64,000 nt of DNA from NCBI GenBank assembly GCA_014529385.2, contig CM043963.1, positions 98,283,912-98,347,911 on the forward strand. The letters are read 5' to 3'. Below, piece by piece: positions 33,889 through 45,104 of the stretch. Under the pieces are notes generated by a model. The model worked only from the letters and a program-made list of their open reading frames with translations, ran no database searches and was not told the DNA's origin. This DNA is from Adiantum capillus-veneris (taxonomy: Eukaryota > Streptophyta > Polypodiopsida > Polypodiales > Pteridaceae). Within the stretch, counting starts at the first letter, position 1; each line of letters starts with the position of its first letter. Position numbers and translations under genes: made by a program.

Positions 33889-34101
33889 AGGAGTTAATAT
33901 AAGAGTGGGTGATTGAAGTTTCCATGAAGTGTTTAGAGAACAATGGTAGATAGATAATATGTATTTTGATGCTAAATGTTTCCTATTGAGGAGTTAATAT
34001 AAGGGTGGATGATTGAAGTCTCCATGTGGAATGCTTGAGGTGTTTAGGGACAATAATAAAATAGATGATATGTAATTTGATGTTAAATGTTTTCTATTAT
34101 G
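33889..34101. repeat. ~105-bp tandem duplication
   Basis: Two diverged copies share GAGTTAATATAAG, TGATTGAAGT, TCCATG and GTTTTCTATT-like strings. Not coding. Confidence 0.7.
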
Positions 34102-35900
34102 ATTTAAGTTCTATATGGAGTCTTGATGGATTTTTCTCGAAAAATTTTGCTCGGAGTTTGAAATTCCCCTTTGTTAGTAATAAACATTAAATTGTAATAT
34201 AATTAAATGCATAAACAGTAGTGAAGGTCAAAAACTAAACAAGTTTAGGGTCGCTAATTTAACGGTTGAAAGGCACTAGAGGTCAACTATTAATACCATG
34301 GGCAAGCTTCTTAATTTTCTCCGGTCAATTAAGTTGTTTAATCGCGAGAGCCAAGTATTTCATGTCCGAGGGCTGACTAGAGGCTATACCTAGAAGACCT
34401 TGTAGTTAAGCTACGATAAAAGGAATTGCTCATGAAATCATTGCCTGACTTATTTCCTTTTCTTTGACCCCCCAAAGTCTTTTCCCAGTGATTCAATTTT
34501 GATGTGTGTGCTTATTTCGTATGCCTTGGGTTTTTTGCTTTTCAAGGAAAAGCGCCCACATTGGGAACCTCTAGGGCTCTAGTACCATAGGCAATACATG
34601 TGAGTGAAGTACCAAATCAAGCTGAGATTCTCTTCCGGCTTAAGATTTTACATTGTGGCACTTTGATTTTTTTGTTTGTTTGTCATTTCCAACATTTTTA
34701 TTTTGTAACTTTGGGGGGTCATATAACACTATTACCCTCCCCAGGCTCATCTCATTAGTAAATTCCCTTTATAATACTTAAGCTAAAGGTCAATAGGGAC
34801 TAAGCCCACTAGAAAGCCCTAGTACATTTCACACAATGCTGCTTAAATCAGACTAAGAACCTAAGTAACCATTGATTATTAGGAATGCATTCCCCATGGT
34901 ATTAAGAGAAGATCTCTAACGCCTAGCTTGGTCGAGCTAGCTTAGTCGGAGTGCTTGATTTTTAAACCTAGACAAGTGATTATGACAAAAAATTACATTG
35001 AATTTAATGTTTGATACTAAGAAAATGCGCTGAATATTATGCTATCAATCACAATTAAAGCAGACAAACATGGATGCAAAAAAGATAAGGGGCAATGCTA
35101 ATGGACAAGCAACACCTGTTTGTGTTGATGATCACGCTTGATTTGAAAGGTGGACGAGAGAAAGATTCCATGAAGGTCCAAATCCTAACAACAGCAACAC
35201 GTTCCTATACACACTAGGAAACACAAAGAATACCTCTAGGAGGCACATCAATGGGAAGAAAGAACCTTGCTAATCACTTAACTCTAAAACCAAAACACTC
35301 CTATCGTGCTAATCTTACCTGCCCTCCATCACTCGAGTGATGAGGATCAAAGGTGTTTGATGACATAGGTTTCTATTTTAGTGTACCGGATGTGAATGTG
35401 TAGGTCTGATCAATGTTTTGACTTTTATTCTGCATACTCGTTTGCTAATTGCTTTTGCTCTTTACTTTTTTTTTTCTTTTTTGTTAGTATAAGGCTTTAT
35501 ATATACATTCCCTAAGATTGGTGATTGAGAGGTCAGGAAAAGAAGGGTAAGAGGGAAATAATTTAATAGGTTGACGTGAATGAAGACTTTCCCCCTTCCT
35601 TGGGTAGGCCATACTGTTTGAAATATGTTCGTCACCCTTTGAAACCAATTGTTTCAGTTGGTAATAGGTGAGGATTTTTGCTAGTAGTTTTCTATTACCT
35701 TAGGTGCCTCATCGAGTTGCAAGGGTGGTAAGGTACTCTCCCAAGATCGAACTTGAAGTGGTTCATAAGGTGATTCTTGAACACTGGGAGGTGTGGATTC
35801 CTTTGTAGCTTTATGGAGGTCCACTATTGTAGGTGGAGGCTATGGAGAAGCTTTTACCTCTATGGATGCATCTTTTGATGTTGATCCTTTCTTGTGTTTC
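34102..35900. other. Long AT-rich stretch without a recognised gene
   Basis: No reading frame above 60 codons with plausible composition, no RNA gene and no repeat pair was found by reading. T-rich tracts occur near 34660 and 35465. Confidence 0.5.
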
Positions 35901-35948
35901 TATGTGTAAGTACAAGGATTTAGAAGCATAACTTGTGTTTTTTAATAG

Positions 35949-36853
35949 GTGGATGGAGCGCACTATAGCACCACCGGATGTACTAAATTGAGTTATGTTT
36001 GTCGATTCCATGTGGGTTCCAGTGGTAGAAGCAAGTCTAGGTGGCATACATGTTATGCAAAACTTCTTTGGGGAGAAGGATATAAGCCATTGTGTGCTAA
36101 CCATTTTTTCTATTGTTATAAGGTCATGCAATAGAGATACACATATTTTACATTTCCCTAATGTGAACAATACCCTAAAATTTGCCTTCTTGTCTTTGCC
36201 GCAGAAAGCATTGGACTTTATGTGTGATGTACCTTTCCACACATATGAAGATAACGGGTCTAGGTGGAAGAAAGCACCAGCTTCCGTTTTATGATTTGCT
36301 CGATTGTAGTGCTCCGATGGATGTTATAACTTTCTTGCATAGGTACTAGCATAATTTTGTATTTGGATTTTGCATGTCAACTATGTCTTGCACTCTTACA
36401 TATGATTCATGTAGGGCTATGGAGGTGCTGGGCCATGGAGCAAGCAATCCAGCAGTGAAACATGCATTGCTCGAGCCATGTAGCAACTTTGAGATTAAAG
36501 TGCTACAAGTATGATTTAAGTGTGCTCTTGTGGCTGCTTAAAAACATGGATGTCCCTGATCATGTCATGGTATTTGATGCAGGGCCCGCATCAGCCGAAT
36601 GGGATTGACTGTGGGTTCTATGTCATGGTGGCCATTAGATATATAATATACTCTTGCCTCGGTGAGAAGAGTAAGGGATGGGTATGGTTCCATAACTCCT
36701 ATGTGCTTGTCTAGTTGGTCCATGTCTCTTCTATGTGCTCTTGTGACTGCTCATGTGTTGCAGGTAATGAAGAAATGGTTTAACCATGATGACATATTGA
36801 TGCTGAGGAAAAATCTCCATGAATGGTGTCTTGAGGTTGTGGCAGAAGACTAA
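35949..36853 (+). pseudogene. Ulp1-like cysteine protease C-terminal fragment
   Basis: Frame 36520-36714 contains QGPHQPNGIDCGFYVMVAIR, matching the catalytic Gln and Cys segment of Ulp1/SENP family proteases (Q-x-N-x-x-D-C-G); the Cys codon is 36610-36612. Another frame, 36764-36852, ends with KKWFNHDDILMLRKNLHEWC and could be the C-terminal exon, since CAG precedes it and GTGAG follows the first segment, but the phases do not fit exactly. The His/Asp part upstream (35949-36294) is not recognisable. Ulp1-like domains occur both in hosts and in plant MULE and CACTA transposons; a Mutator-like pseudogene lies 3 kb away on the other strand. Confidence 0.6.
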
Positions 36854-36933
36854 GTTTACGGTTTTGTTTCTTTTTTTGTTGGGAATGCTTGTTGGAAGTG
36901 CATTGCCTTGGGATAGGCAAGTTAGTTATGAGA

Positions 36934-37431
36934 CAAAATCTCCATGGACGGTGTCTTGAAGTTGACTAGCACTCTATGTAAACGGTATTATGAAATTGGG
37001 ACATGACAATGTGATATTACTATTACCCAATTTTTCTTGAGTCTTTGCTTGACTCTTTACCCAATCTATGTAAATGTTATTGTGAAAAATTGGGACATGA
37101 AAATGTGATATTACCTAATCTATGTAAACGGCATTATGGTATGACACTTGAGTCTCTAGTCTTTTAGGTTTACTATAAGATCTACGGTGTGTTTAGGTTT
37201 ATGACGAGTCCAAGTTTATCGCAAGGTCAAAGTGGTGAATAGTAGTGTGATGTGTATAATTATTATGGCGAGGTTTAGGGTGTATCCAACAGGTTTATGG
37301 CAAGTGGTATGCATGAGGCTGCTGCCTCTTATGTGTGGTAAGTGTATAATTATTATGGTAAGGTTTAGGGTGTATCCATCAGGTTTATGACAAGTCGTAT
37401 GCATGAGGCTGCTGCCTCTTACGTGTGGTGA
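36934..37431. repeat. Local direct duplications downstream of the Ulp1-like fragment
   Basis: A 90-bp unit starting GTGTATAATTATTATGG is present twice (37252 and 37342). Shorter duplicates include AATCTCCATG-TGGTGTCTTGA (36815 and 36936) and TGGGACATG-ATGTGATATTA (36996 and 37090). Confidence 0.8.
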
Positions 37432-37557
37432 AGTGTCGATGAGGTTATATTTTATTTTTGGCATTATGGGGTTGAAGTTTGAATGATCTCATATGATGTG
37501 TACTTTAAGCAAGTTTTGCAAGTGTCATAGGTTAAACGGCAATTCACTTGGTTAGCA

Positions 37558-39065
37558 ATGCAATCTGTAAGGGTGTTTGTTCAATTATTGCAAGGTTGTT
37601 TGTGTTCGTTCAATTATCGCAAGGTTATGGCAGTTCCGATTTATGGCAAGGTTGACCAGGTTTATGAGGTCCATCGTGTTTATGTCCAAGTCATGTTTAT
37701 TGTGAGGTCAAGGTTTATTTCCAGTCCATGTTTTATTTATGTCCAGGTTTTATGGCAAGGTCCGTGGAGTTTATGGTGAGCTCGGTCCAGGCAGGTTTAA
37801 TGTGAAGTCCATTGTTTATGTCTCTGGGTTTTATGGCAGGTCCAGGTTTATTGCAAGCTCGAGGTTTAATGCGAGTCTATGTCTAGTTGGGTTTATGGCA
37901 GTCTAGGTTTATCGCCAGCTCGGTCCATATGGGTTTATGTTCAGGTTTTATGGCGAGGTCAAGGTTTAAAGGGAGTCCATGTTTAATAAGTTTGCCAGGT
38001 TTATGGTGGCAGTCCATGTTTTATTGCGAGCTCGATCCAGGTTTATGTTCTAGGTTTTATGGCGAGTTTTATTGTGAGCTCGGTCCATGTTTATGGCGAA
38101 GTTTTATGGTTGAGGTTTAATGCGAGTCCATGTCTATGTGTCTATGTCTGGGTTTATGGCAGTCAGGTTTATCGCGAGCTTGGTCCATGTGTATGTTCAG
38201 GTTTTATGCAAACTCGGTCCCTGCTTTTATGGCGAGGTCGAGGTTTATTGCTAGTCCATGTTTATGTTTGGTTTATGGCAGTCCAGGTTTATGTTCCAAG
38301 TTTTATGCGAGGTCGAGGTTTAATGCGAGTCCATGTCTGGGTTGGTTGAGGTTTAATGCGAGCTCGATCCACAGTTTTATGGCGAGGTCATTTAATGCGA
38401 GTCCATGTTTATGTTCCAGGTTTTATGGAAAGGTTGAGGTTTAATGTGAGTCCACGTGGGTTTATGTTTGGGTTTATGGAAGTCGAGGTTTATTGTGAGC
38501 TCGGTCTATCTATATATGGCGAGGTTTTAATGCGAGTCCATGTCTTATGGCAGTCCAGGTTTATGGCGCGGTCCATGTTTATGTCTGGTTATTATGGCAG
38601 TCCAGGTTTAGTGTTAGTGCAAGCTCGATCCATGTTTAGGTTTTAATGCAAGTCCATGTTTTATGGTAGTCCAGGTTTATTGTTAGTGAGAGCTCGGTCC
38701 GAGCTTGCACTCAGTCCATGTTTATGTTGTAGGTCACAGTCTTAATGCGATTCCATGTTTTATGGCAATCCAGGTTTAGTGTTAGTGCGAGCTCGGTCTA
38801 TCTCTATATGGTGTTTATGTTCCAAATTTATGGCTCGGTCTTGTTTATGGCGAGTCGAGGTTTAATGTGAGTCCATGTTTATGTGTGGGTTTATATGGCA
38901 GTCTATGTTTATTTGCGAGCTCGGTCCATGTTTATGTTCCATGTTGAGGTTTTAATGGGAGTCCATGTTTTATGGAAGTCTAGGTTTTATGCCTTGGTCG
39001 ATGTTTAATGCGAGTCCATGTTTATGTCTGGGTATTATAACAGTCCAGGTTTAGTGTGAGGTGCG
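37558..39065. repeat. Degenerate short-repeat array (GGTTTATGG / GAGTCCATG family)
   Basis: About 1.5 kb is built almost wholly from a small set of words recombined in varying order: GGTTTATGGC, AGTCCAGGTTTA, GCGAGCTCGGTCCATG, GAGGTTTAATGCGAGTCCATG-like strings and GTTTTATGGCGAGG. There is no fixed period; spacing between GTCCATG words varies over tens of bases. The frames crossing it are composed of these words and look like artefacts. The array resumes at 39420. Confidence 0.85.
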
Positions 39066-39419
39066 ACACTAGCTCTTAGGAGAAGAGTAGTAGTATGATG
39101 TTGCTGGTGGTGATGGCAATAAGGGTATGAATAATAGATGAGGTGTTTGAGCATGTGTACAATTGTCACTTTAGTTAATTAATAATTAATAGATTGATTG
39201 TAAAGATAAATTTTCTTAGCCTTGATTTGTAAGTCAAAATTTCTACCAAATCCTAATTTAACTAAAAAAACTCAAACCTATACGGGCCACTTCAAAAGGA
39301 ATCAATGGTGGAAGAAAAAATGAGGGGCACATCGATTGTAAGCTGTCAGATTGGGTGACAGAGAGTTGACCCAAATTTATAAATTTGCTTCAAATTTGCA
39401 AACCATTTCCATTCCATGT

Positions 39420-39645
39420 TATTATGTCTAGGTACCTATATATGGCAAGTTCATGTTTATGGTAGTCCAAGTTATGGCTCGATCCATATTTATGTTCAGG
39501 TTGAGGTTTATTGAGAGGTGTTTATTGGACGTCTAAGTTTTATGGCTTGGGTTCCTAGCTGGGCTTTATGGAAGTCCAAGTATAATTCTGGAAAATTATG
39601 TGAGTCCACGATGCGAGGTCGAGGCTTATGGAAAGTTATCTTGAG
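39420..39645. repeat. Second block of the degenerate array
   Basis: The same vocabulary (GTTTATGGTAGTCCAAG, GGCTCGATCCATA, GAGGTCGAGG) reappears after an unrelated AT-rich insert of about 350 bases (39070-39419). Confidence 0.75.
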
Positions 39646-39678
39646 TCCAGGAACATTTGAAGTATGCATTCCAAGCAA

Positions 39679-39840
39679 TAACAATAAAACCTCAGCCATG
39701 GTTGATTGTATGCATAAACTTGCACAAGCACCAACAATAAAACCTCAGCCATGCATGGTTGATTGTATCCATAAACTCTCGAGGACCTTGTATAAACAAG
39801 CAACAACAATAAAACCTCAGTCATGCATGGTTGATCGTCA
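39679..39840. repeat. Three copies of a ~54-75-bp unit
   Basis: AACAATAAAACCTCAG followed by CCATG and GGTTGAT occurs at about 39679, 39733 and 39808. It lies at the 3' edge of the Mutator-like pseudogene. Confidence 0.8.
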
Positions 39841-40072
39841 TAGTCACACACGATGATAGAACCTTTGGCTGAGTTGTTGCCATCCCATAACTGCACCAGG
39901 TGGTCCATGATTTGAGCAGTAGAAGATGTAACCAAATGCTTTTGAGATAAAGGCAACAAAGCATGGCATGTATGGCAGCATATATGCAATATTCATCAAC
40001 AAGAAGAGTCTTACTACAACAATGAGGACAATAAATACGCCGCCATTTTTCGGAGCGCACATGACTTCGCCC

Positions 40073-40681
40073 TCACCGGTGTTTGTGCCTCAACGAATCT
40101 GTGAGTCTCCTAGTCTTGTTTGGTTGGGGGCTACCATCGAGTGCATCCAAAAGAGGATCAATGATACTTGATAGCCTGCCATGCCCAAGCCGTGTTTGCG
40201 TGACGTTGGCTTGAATTTGTTTAATGCTACCTCTACATGGCATGCTCGCCTTCTTTGGCTCATGGATATTTTTTAGGTTCTCCATAGAGATCTTCACTTG
40301 TCCAAGAGCTACCTCCTTTTGCACCAGTCCATGTGGACAAATTATTCGGAAGCTGTTGCAAGAACTATCCACAATAGGCAAAATTGCATGTATCATCGAA
40401 AAATGGCTTTGTAGTATTAGGCGCACTCCATATAGATGCTTGCATTGGGAGGACCAATCTGGGCAATCACAATAGGAGGACTGTAAACTCACGTGATACC
40501 AAGTGTCCGAAGACATGCTCTGAATCTTGAATAGCAATATAGATTCGTTCACCACCTGAAAAGTAGATGGATTAGACTCATATCGTTGAAATAACTTCTC
40601 CCCACCAGCTAGTGCTTTGGTTGCACTCTTGCTTGAGCCATACACATCAAAACGTTTAGAGTACACTATTGACATACACAC
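40073..40681 (-). pseudogene. SWIM-domain C-terminal part of the MULE transposase
   Basis: A 202-codon frame. SSYCDCPDWSSQCKHLYGVR is a C-x-C-x(n)-C-x-H SWIM finger, a DNA- or protein-binding module at the C-terminus of MULE transposases. FQVVNESILLFKIQSMSSDT before it matches the usual Val/Ser-rich strand pair ahead of SWIM. The remainder is a Ser/Lys-rich tail. Confidence 0.85.
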
Positions 40682-40867
40682 AATGAACTTGTTTAGGAAA
40701 AGTAGCTGATATAAAAATGCAAGAAGAATGATCAGTTCTCACCTAGCTCTTGCTTTTGCTTGAAGGACTCCAATAGAGTTCCTCCCATCTAGGTTCCACT
40801 CCTTGCATCACCAACAAGTGCATGCAATAGATCCTTCCATCCAACAAGGTGTACTTGATATACTGCC

Positions 40868-41625
40868 TTAATCTCTCCACCAGATTTTTAGTGTCCACAT
40901 TGCCATGGGGAATAAGCACCCAAACTTTGGCCAACACTCACGCCATATACATGACTTTGAGCACCATCCGTTGGATACATAACATTGAATATTTGCATGC
41001 TCGGAGTAGTCCAATAAGAGTTTCTGAAAGAGAGCTTTGAAATCATCCTCACACTTTGAATGCATAAGGTTGCACATCATAGAGTATACTTGATCTCGCA
41101 AGTCTTTTGGCACTTGGGGCAAAAGATTATCTACCCAAGCCTTCTTGGCATGAAACCAGCAGAGCAAGACATGGCATGCAACTTGCACTCGACACCCTCC
41201 GTTGTCTTGAGCCCAACAAGCATCATAATCCCTAATGGTTCTCAAGATAACATTCAGCTCTTGAGGGCACTTATCTATTAGAATTGCATTTGGCCGAATG
41301 CTACCCATCCTTGAAATATTATGCGGATGGTCAATTCAAGGGCAATGCTCTCTTGACATGTCCTAGGGTCACATGTGCACATCATCAACCACATAGGCAA
41401 TCGGATCCCAGCCTGATTAGGCAAAACAACTGCATATAATGACAACCCATACACATTTGTCTTGAATGTGCTGTCCACAGCCCATGCATTATGTCGTGAG
41501 AAGTTGAATACACATCTCCAACATCCAACTATCTTGAATGATGATAACAAATGGCTTCTGGATGTCTTGCAATGCATTTGGATTGTATGGCTGGACATAT
41601 GCAACCTTTCAAAAGTAGCAATCAT
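40868..41625 (-). pseudogene. MULE transposase DDE core
   Basis: Two overlapping frames. The first holds NAWAVDSTFKTNVYGLSLYA (first catalytic Asp, codon about 41473), the second AILIDKCPQELNVI (second Asp, about 41270) and HVLLCWFHAKKAW, the conserved Cys-x-x-His helix of MULE enzymes. The third catalytic acid was not identified. A frameshift near 41280-41300 divides the core. The enzyme would cut and rejoin DNA at the terminal repeats. Confidence 0.85.
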
Positions 41626-41789
41626 CTACATAAGGATGCAAGGACAACATATAAAAGTGAAAATGAAACTATTGTTGTAAAAGAAGCTACCTTCCCATCA
41701 GCTTGTAGCTTCAAAGCCTCCATATACATCCCCGACCAATCATTTTTTAATGTTCGACCTAAAAGAAAATATCTTAGGTCAAGAAAATG

Positions 41790-42426
41790 CTATATAGGTT
41801 GAGAGCATAAGCAATGAAAAGTACTACCTTGAAGTCGCAAGCTATATACGAGCTGCTGGACCTCCTTTGGGATCATGAAGAATCGAAAAGTCACGCAATC
41901 TACTAGAGGAACTTGTTGCATGTGCAAGTTTTGTTTTGAGACAGACATTTTGGCAACGTGGTGAGATGTACCCACATCAAAGTAATCTTCCATGCAACAA
42001 TGAAGCACTCGTGGATGAACCGGTAGATAGTATAAGTCAAGTTGAGAGCCAGGAATATGGCCGTGATGCATAGCATGGAGAACAACAGTAACTTCATCGA
42101 CTTCTTCTTTGAATAGCTAGGAATATGGCCGTGATGCATAGCATGGAGAACAACAGTGACTTCATCGACTTCTTCTTTGAATTGCACTCGTGCCTTGAAA
42201 GGACAACCACACTTCTTTGTTTTTCTCTCTCAACGCTTGTCTCCTCCACGATGCCTTCTTGAGCCACCACGATGACAAACATAGATGACTTACCAAAAAT
42301 TACTTGGGTTGATCTTATCTTGACAAGTCTCACCTTATGATTAAGCTCAATACTCTCTAGTGCATCATTCACGTGGGCTTTATCAGTTAAAATTCTCTCA
42401 CTTGGGTTATTCTCATTAGCATTCAA
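41790..42426 (-). pseudogene. N-terminal His/Cys region of the MULE transposase with 68-bp duplication
   Basis: Frames 42094-42426, 41903-42187 and 41790-42071 cover KFKEEV-like and HAMHHGHIPGSQLDLYYLPV strings, with spaced His residues typical of the zinc-binding region ahead of MULE cores. A 68-bp segment starting GGAATATGGCCGTGATG (42052 and 42120 on the plus strand) is tandemly duplicated; 68 is not divisible by three, so it shifts the frame. Confidence 0.7.
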
Positions 42427-42444
42427 CTTTCCTTCAACCTTATT

Positions 42445-42684
42445 TTACATAAGCAATTGGGGAAGGAGTGTTGGATCCTTGCTGCACACTTTGCAAGATC
42501 TAATCATGTCTCTGATAAAGGAAATAGGTATGCCATGTTTTCTAACATCTGTACACCATTTTGATTTGAAAATATCAATACTTTTTGACATGCCAAGGTG
42601 AGCCCCTTGCGGATCAATGTGACATTCTTCTATGATAGCTGCCCATTGCTCAATTGGTGCAATTTCTAGGGGAGGCATCTTCAA
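42445..42684 (-). pseudogene. HHCC-type zinc module at the N-terminus of the MULE transposase
   Basis: ECHIDPQGAHLGMSKSIDIF followed by IRDMIRSCKVCSKD gives His-x5-His and Cys-x2-Cys with about 37 residues between, the pattern of retroviral integrase N-terminal zinc domains. The frame continues into the downstream region after one stop. This combination with a MULE core is not the textbook arrangement. Confidence 0.6.
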
Positions 42685-42810
42685 GAAGAGCTTGGTCGAT
42701 CCATCATGTTTGGGTCCTCAAATATATAGATTGTCCTTCATCCTGTTCCACCCCTACTTCTCAAAGTGTAGTCAAAATTGGGTTGCAAATTCTCTTCATA
42801 TCTCGAAGCA

Positions 42811-43140
42811 TTAGGTCGTAGCTTGCTTGATCAAAACTAAAGAAGTGGTGAGAAAGATGCAAGGATGGATTAGGAGACGGGATCCTAGGTTTGACCATGT
42901 GGATTGAGTCCCCATTTGAGGCTCCACATGGTTGCTTTTGAGGGAACTAGGCTCCAGCTTTTGATGGTCGGCACTGCTTGAGTTCCCTTCATTCAACGAA
43001 CCATTATTAAAACCCAAGGAATCCTCAGAATCCTGGCTTGAATCCGATTTAGATTCGTTGCTCACCTCTATACCCTCATTCAAATAAGGTATAGCCCCAT
43101 CCATTTTACCCTTCATGGCTTCTTCTTCCTGCCAAGTCAC
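42811..43140 (-). pseudogene. Acidic leader upstream of the MULE transposase
   Basis: A 109-codon Ser/Asp/Glu-rich frame (ESKSDSSQDSEDSLGFNNGS) starting MTWQEEEAMKG. No domain is recognised; by position it may be the N-terminus of the transposase. Confidence 0.4.
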
Positions 43141-43360
43141 ATTGAGATTGATGTTTTAAGAGTGTTTGATCCTCTCTTTGCCTTGCATTACCTCCTCTTC
43201 CACCCAATCTGCATTTAGGTCCATCCTTTCCCCCGTTCTTGCCAAGAACACCCAAAAATTAGAAACCCTGCAATCACCCAAATTTGAATTCTCCTACATG
43301 CATGTCGATTTCCCACACGCCAGCGTGGATGCCTTTCACCCTTTTGACCCCGTCACGTGG

Positions 43361-43478
43361 GCATGCCTGTTCGGGTTTAGTTTTTGCTGAGGTGGACCAC
43401 CAGGCCGGCATGCCTATCCGGGTTTAGTTCTTGCTGATGTGGATCACCATGCCAGCATGCCGTTCGGGTTTAGTTTTC
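43361..43478. repeat. 47-bp tandem repeat, about 2.4 copies
   Basis: GCATGCCTGTTCGGGTTTAG-type units start at 43361, 43408 and 43455, each followed by TTGCTGA-GTGGA-CACCA. Confidence 0.88.
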
Positions 43479-43732
43479 AAGTGGCGGACGCCCCATATCC
43501 CCCCGATAGCCGTGCACCCACTTCCCATCCCTTGATCCCATTGCCACCCCTCATTAAAGGCTGGGTGTTACTTAGTGTTGAGGTATGCCGGGCCAAATTG
43601 AGAGAGAAGGGGGACTCATCACTAATTGACACCTGACACCTCCCTAGGGAGGTGGGATCAATGGCCCACATTAGGCATCGCGAGGTGGGTGCAATCTCGA
43701 CCATCCGATCGCCGTTTGAACTAGGTGTGAAC

Positions 43733-43905
43733 TTGGGAGGTATGTGCACCACACCAAATTTGGTGTGAACTTGGTGCGAACTCGACGTGAACTAAGTATG
43801 AGCTTGGTGTGAACTTGGAAGGGTATGCACACCACACCAAATTTGGTGTGAACTTAATGTGAACTCGATGTGAAGTAGGTGTGAACTAGATGTAAACTTG
43901 TCTGC
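43733..43905. repeat. GTGTGAACT minisatellite
   Basis: About 14 diverged copies of a 10-11-base word (GGTGTGAACTT and variants), arranged in two higher-order units each starting with CACCACACCAAATTTGG. Confidence 0.85.
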
Positions 43906-43955
43906 GGCACCGTGATTTATAAACTTACCACACACATATCTTCCAACAAACGTGT

Positions 43956-44020
43956 GATAGCTTAGTGGTTAGAGCTAATTCCAAGTGGGTGAGGTTAGTG
44001 GGTTCAAGCCTCGGATCTGG
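43956..44020 (+). repeat. tRNA-derived SINE-like segment 2
   Basis: TAGCTTAGTGGTTAGAGC is a near-perfect A box and GGTTCAAGCC (44001-44010) a B box, with tRNA-like spacing. There is no cloverleaf acceptor stem, so it is a SINE head or tRNA relic. Confidence 0.6.
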
Positions 44021-44233
44021 TAAAGTGGGAATCTTTTGCATTCCCTAGGCAATCCAACGATCACAACCAACCGATGATCTTGAGCCATTGATCCCACCTC
44101 CCAAAAGGAGGTGTTAATTAGTGACGGGGAGCAGGGGGCATCATCAGCAAATGCGTTATAAAGAAATGGACCGGCGGTCCAAAGTTGAAGTGGACGGATC
44201 TCGACTCATGAGAACAACTGTGCGGCGGCTGCC

Positions 44234-44292
44234 TAAGATTCGGACGTGGCACCTTGAGGTTGGCAGCCCGGTGAGCTAACCACGAAGGCGCA
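44234..44292 (-). repeat. tRNA-derived SINE-like segment 3
   Basis: Minus strand: CTTCGTGGTTAGCTCAC (A-box-like) and CGTCCGAATCTTAG (B-box-like), about 25-30 bases apart. Confidence 0.4.
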
Positions 44293-44665
44293 TGTGGCTT
44301 GTTGACACCCAAGTGAATTCACATTATAATAAAGTTGATCGTTGTCTACCCCCCTTCATGCCCTTGTTTACTTTTTGTGTATGTGTTTACTTTTTGCATC
44401 CAACGTCTGCATGCGTCTTTGGTTTTGTGCCCGCACTTCTCCGTCATTGATCCCGTTTCCCTGGCTTCATTCAATACCCCGTGTTAGATATTCTTGAGGA
44501 GGGCCACATGTTAAGCTGAAAATCGTCTCTCTTTTCTAAGAATGGGAGTGCTTAGACTGCTTGTGATCCCAAGTGCTCCTTCCCCTTTCCTGCTCTCGTC
44601 TAGTTCACACTGCCCCTTGACGAGGAGATAGTTTATAATCGAGGCATGCATGATATGAAATGCGA

Positions 44666-44735
44666 TTGGGCCTCATGGTTAGATCGGTTGTCCTCTTATG
44701 GGTGGGGCAGCGTGTTCAAGTCCTCATCGCATTTG
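44666..44735 (+). repeat. tRNA-derived SINE-like segment 4
   Basis: GGCCTCATGGTTAGATCGG and GTGTTCAAGTCC, spaced as tRNA A and B boxes. Flanked by ATGAAATGCGAT and CATCGCATTTG, short inverted strings. Confidence 0.5.
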
Positions 44736-45104
44736 CCTCCGAGAAGTTAACGGGTTGTGGGACTGTCTGGGGTATAGTGCCGCCCATCTCGGCTGATCCA
44801 AAAATTGACCTCTATTTTTCCCGACCAATCACTTTTTGTCACTGCGGACATGCCCACATAAGCCAATCGCTTTGTGCGGCCGTCTAAACCCGACTAGCCC
44901 TTAGCACTAAAGCCCATGAGACTAATGAAGGCCCCATCATGGGATCCGCCATGAGCATCTGCACGTGGGAGATATGATACAAAATCGACAATCAGATTTT
45001 ATTTGAGCGTGTCCAAGTTTATTTATTTTTTTGTAGTATACTTCTGCTTGCCGAAGTTCACTTTATATGTTCATGTTTGTGGATAGGGAACACCAAAAGC
45101 CACA

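Larger units (their letters stand above)
39844..43140 (-). mobile_element. Mutator-like (MULE) transposase pseudogene
   Basis: On the minus strand, several frames add up to one transposase: an acidic leader, an HHCC module, a short His/Cys segment, a DDE core and a SWIM zinc finger. The order DDE then SWIM is that of MULE transposases. At least one stop, one 68-bp tandem duplication and several frameshifts break it. Terminal inverted repeats were not found by eye, so the element borders are unknown. Confidence 0.8.
43619..44124. mobile_element. ~506-bp element with diverged terminal inverted repeats
   Basis: Left end TCACTAATTGACACC with GGGAGGTGGGATCAATGGC; the right end is the reverse complement of TCACTAATTAACACC with GGGAGGTGGGATCAATGGC. 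The arms are about 45-50 bases. Flanks GGGGACTCA and CGGGGAGCA are similar but not identical. No transposase is encoded. It contains a minisatellite and a tRNA-like segment. Confidence 0.65.

Noticed and set aside
43956-44020. Functional tRNA gene
   Set aside because: Good A and B boxes but no acceptor stem or full cloverleaf could be drawn; SINE-like origin is more likely.
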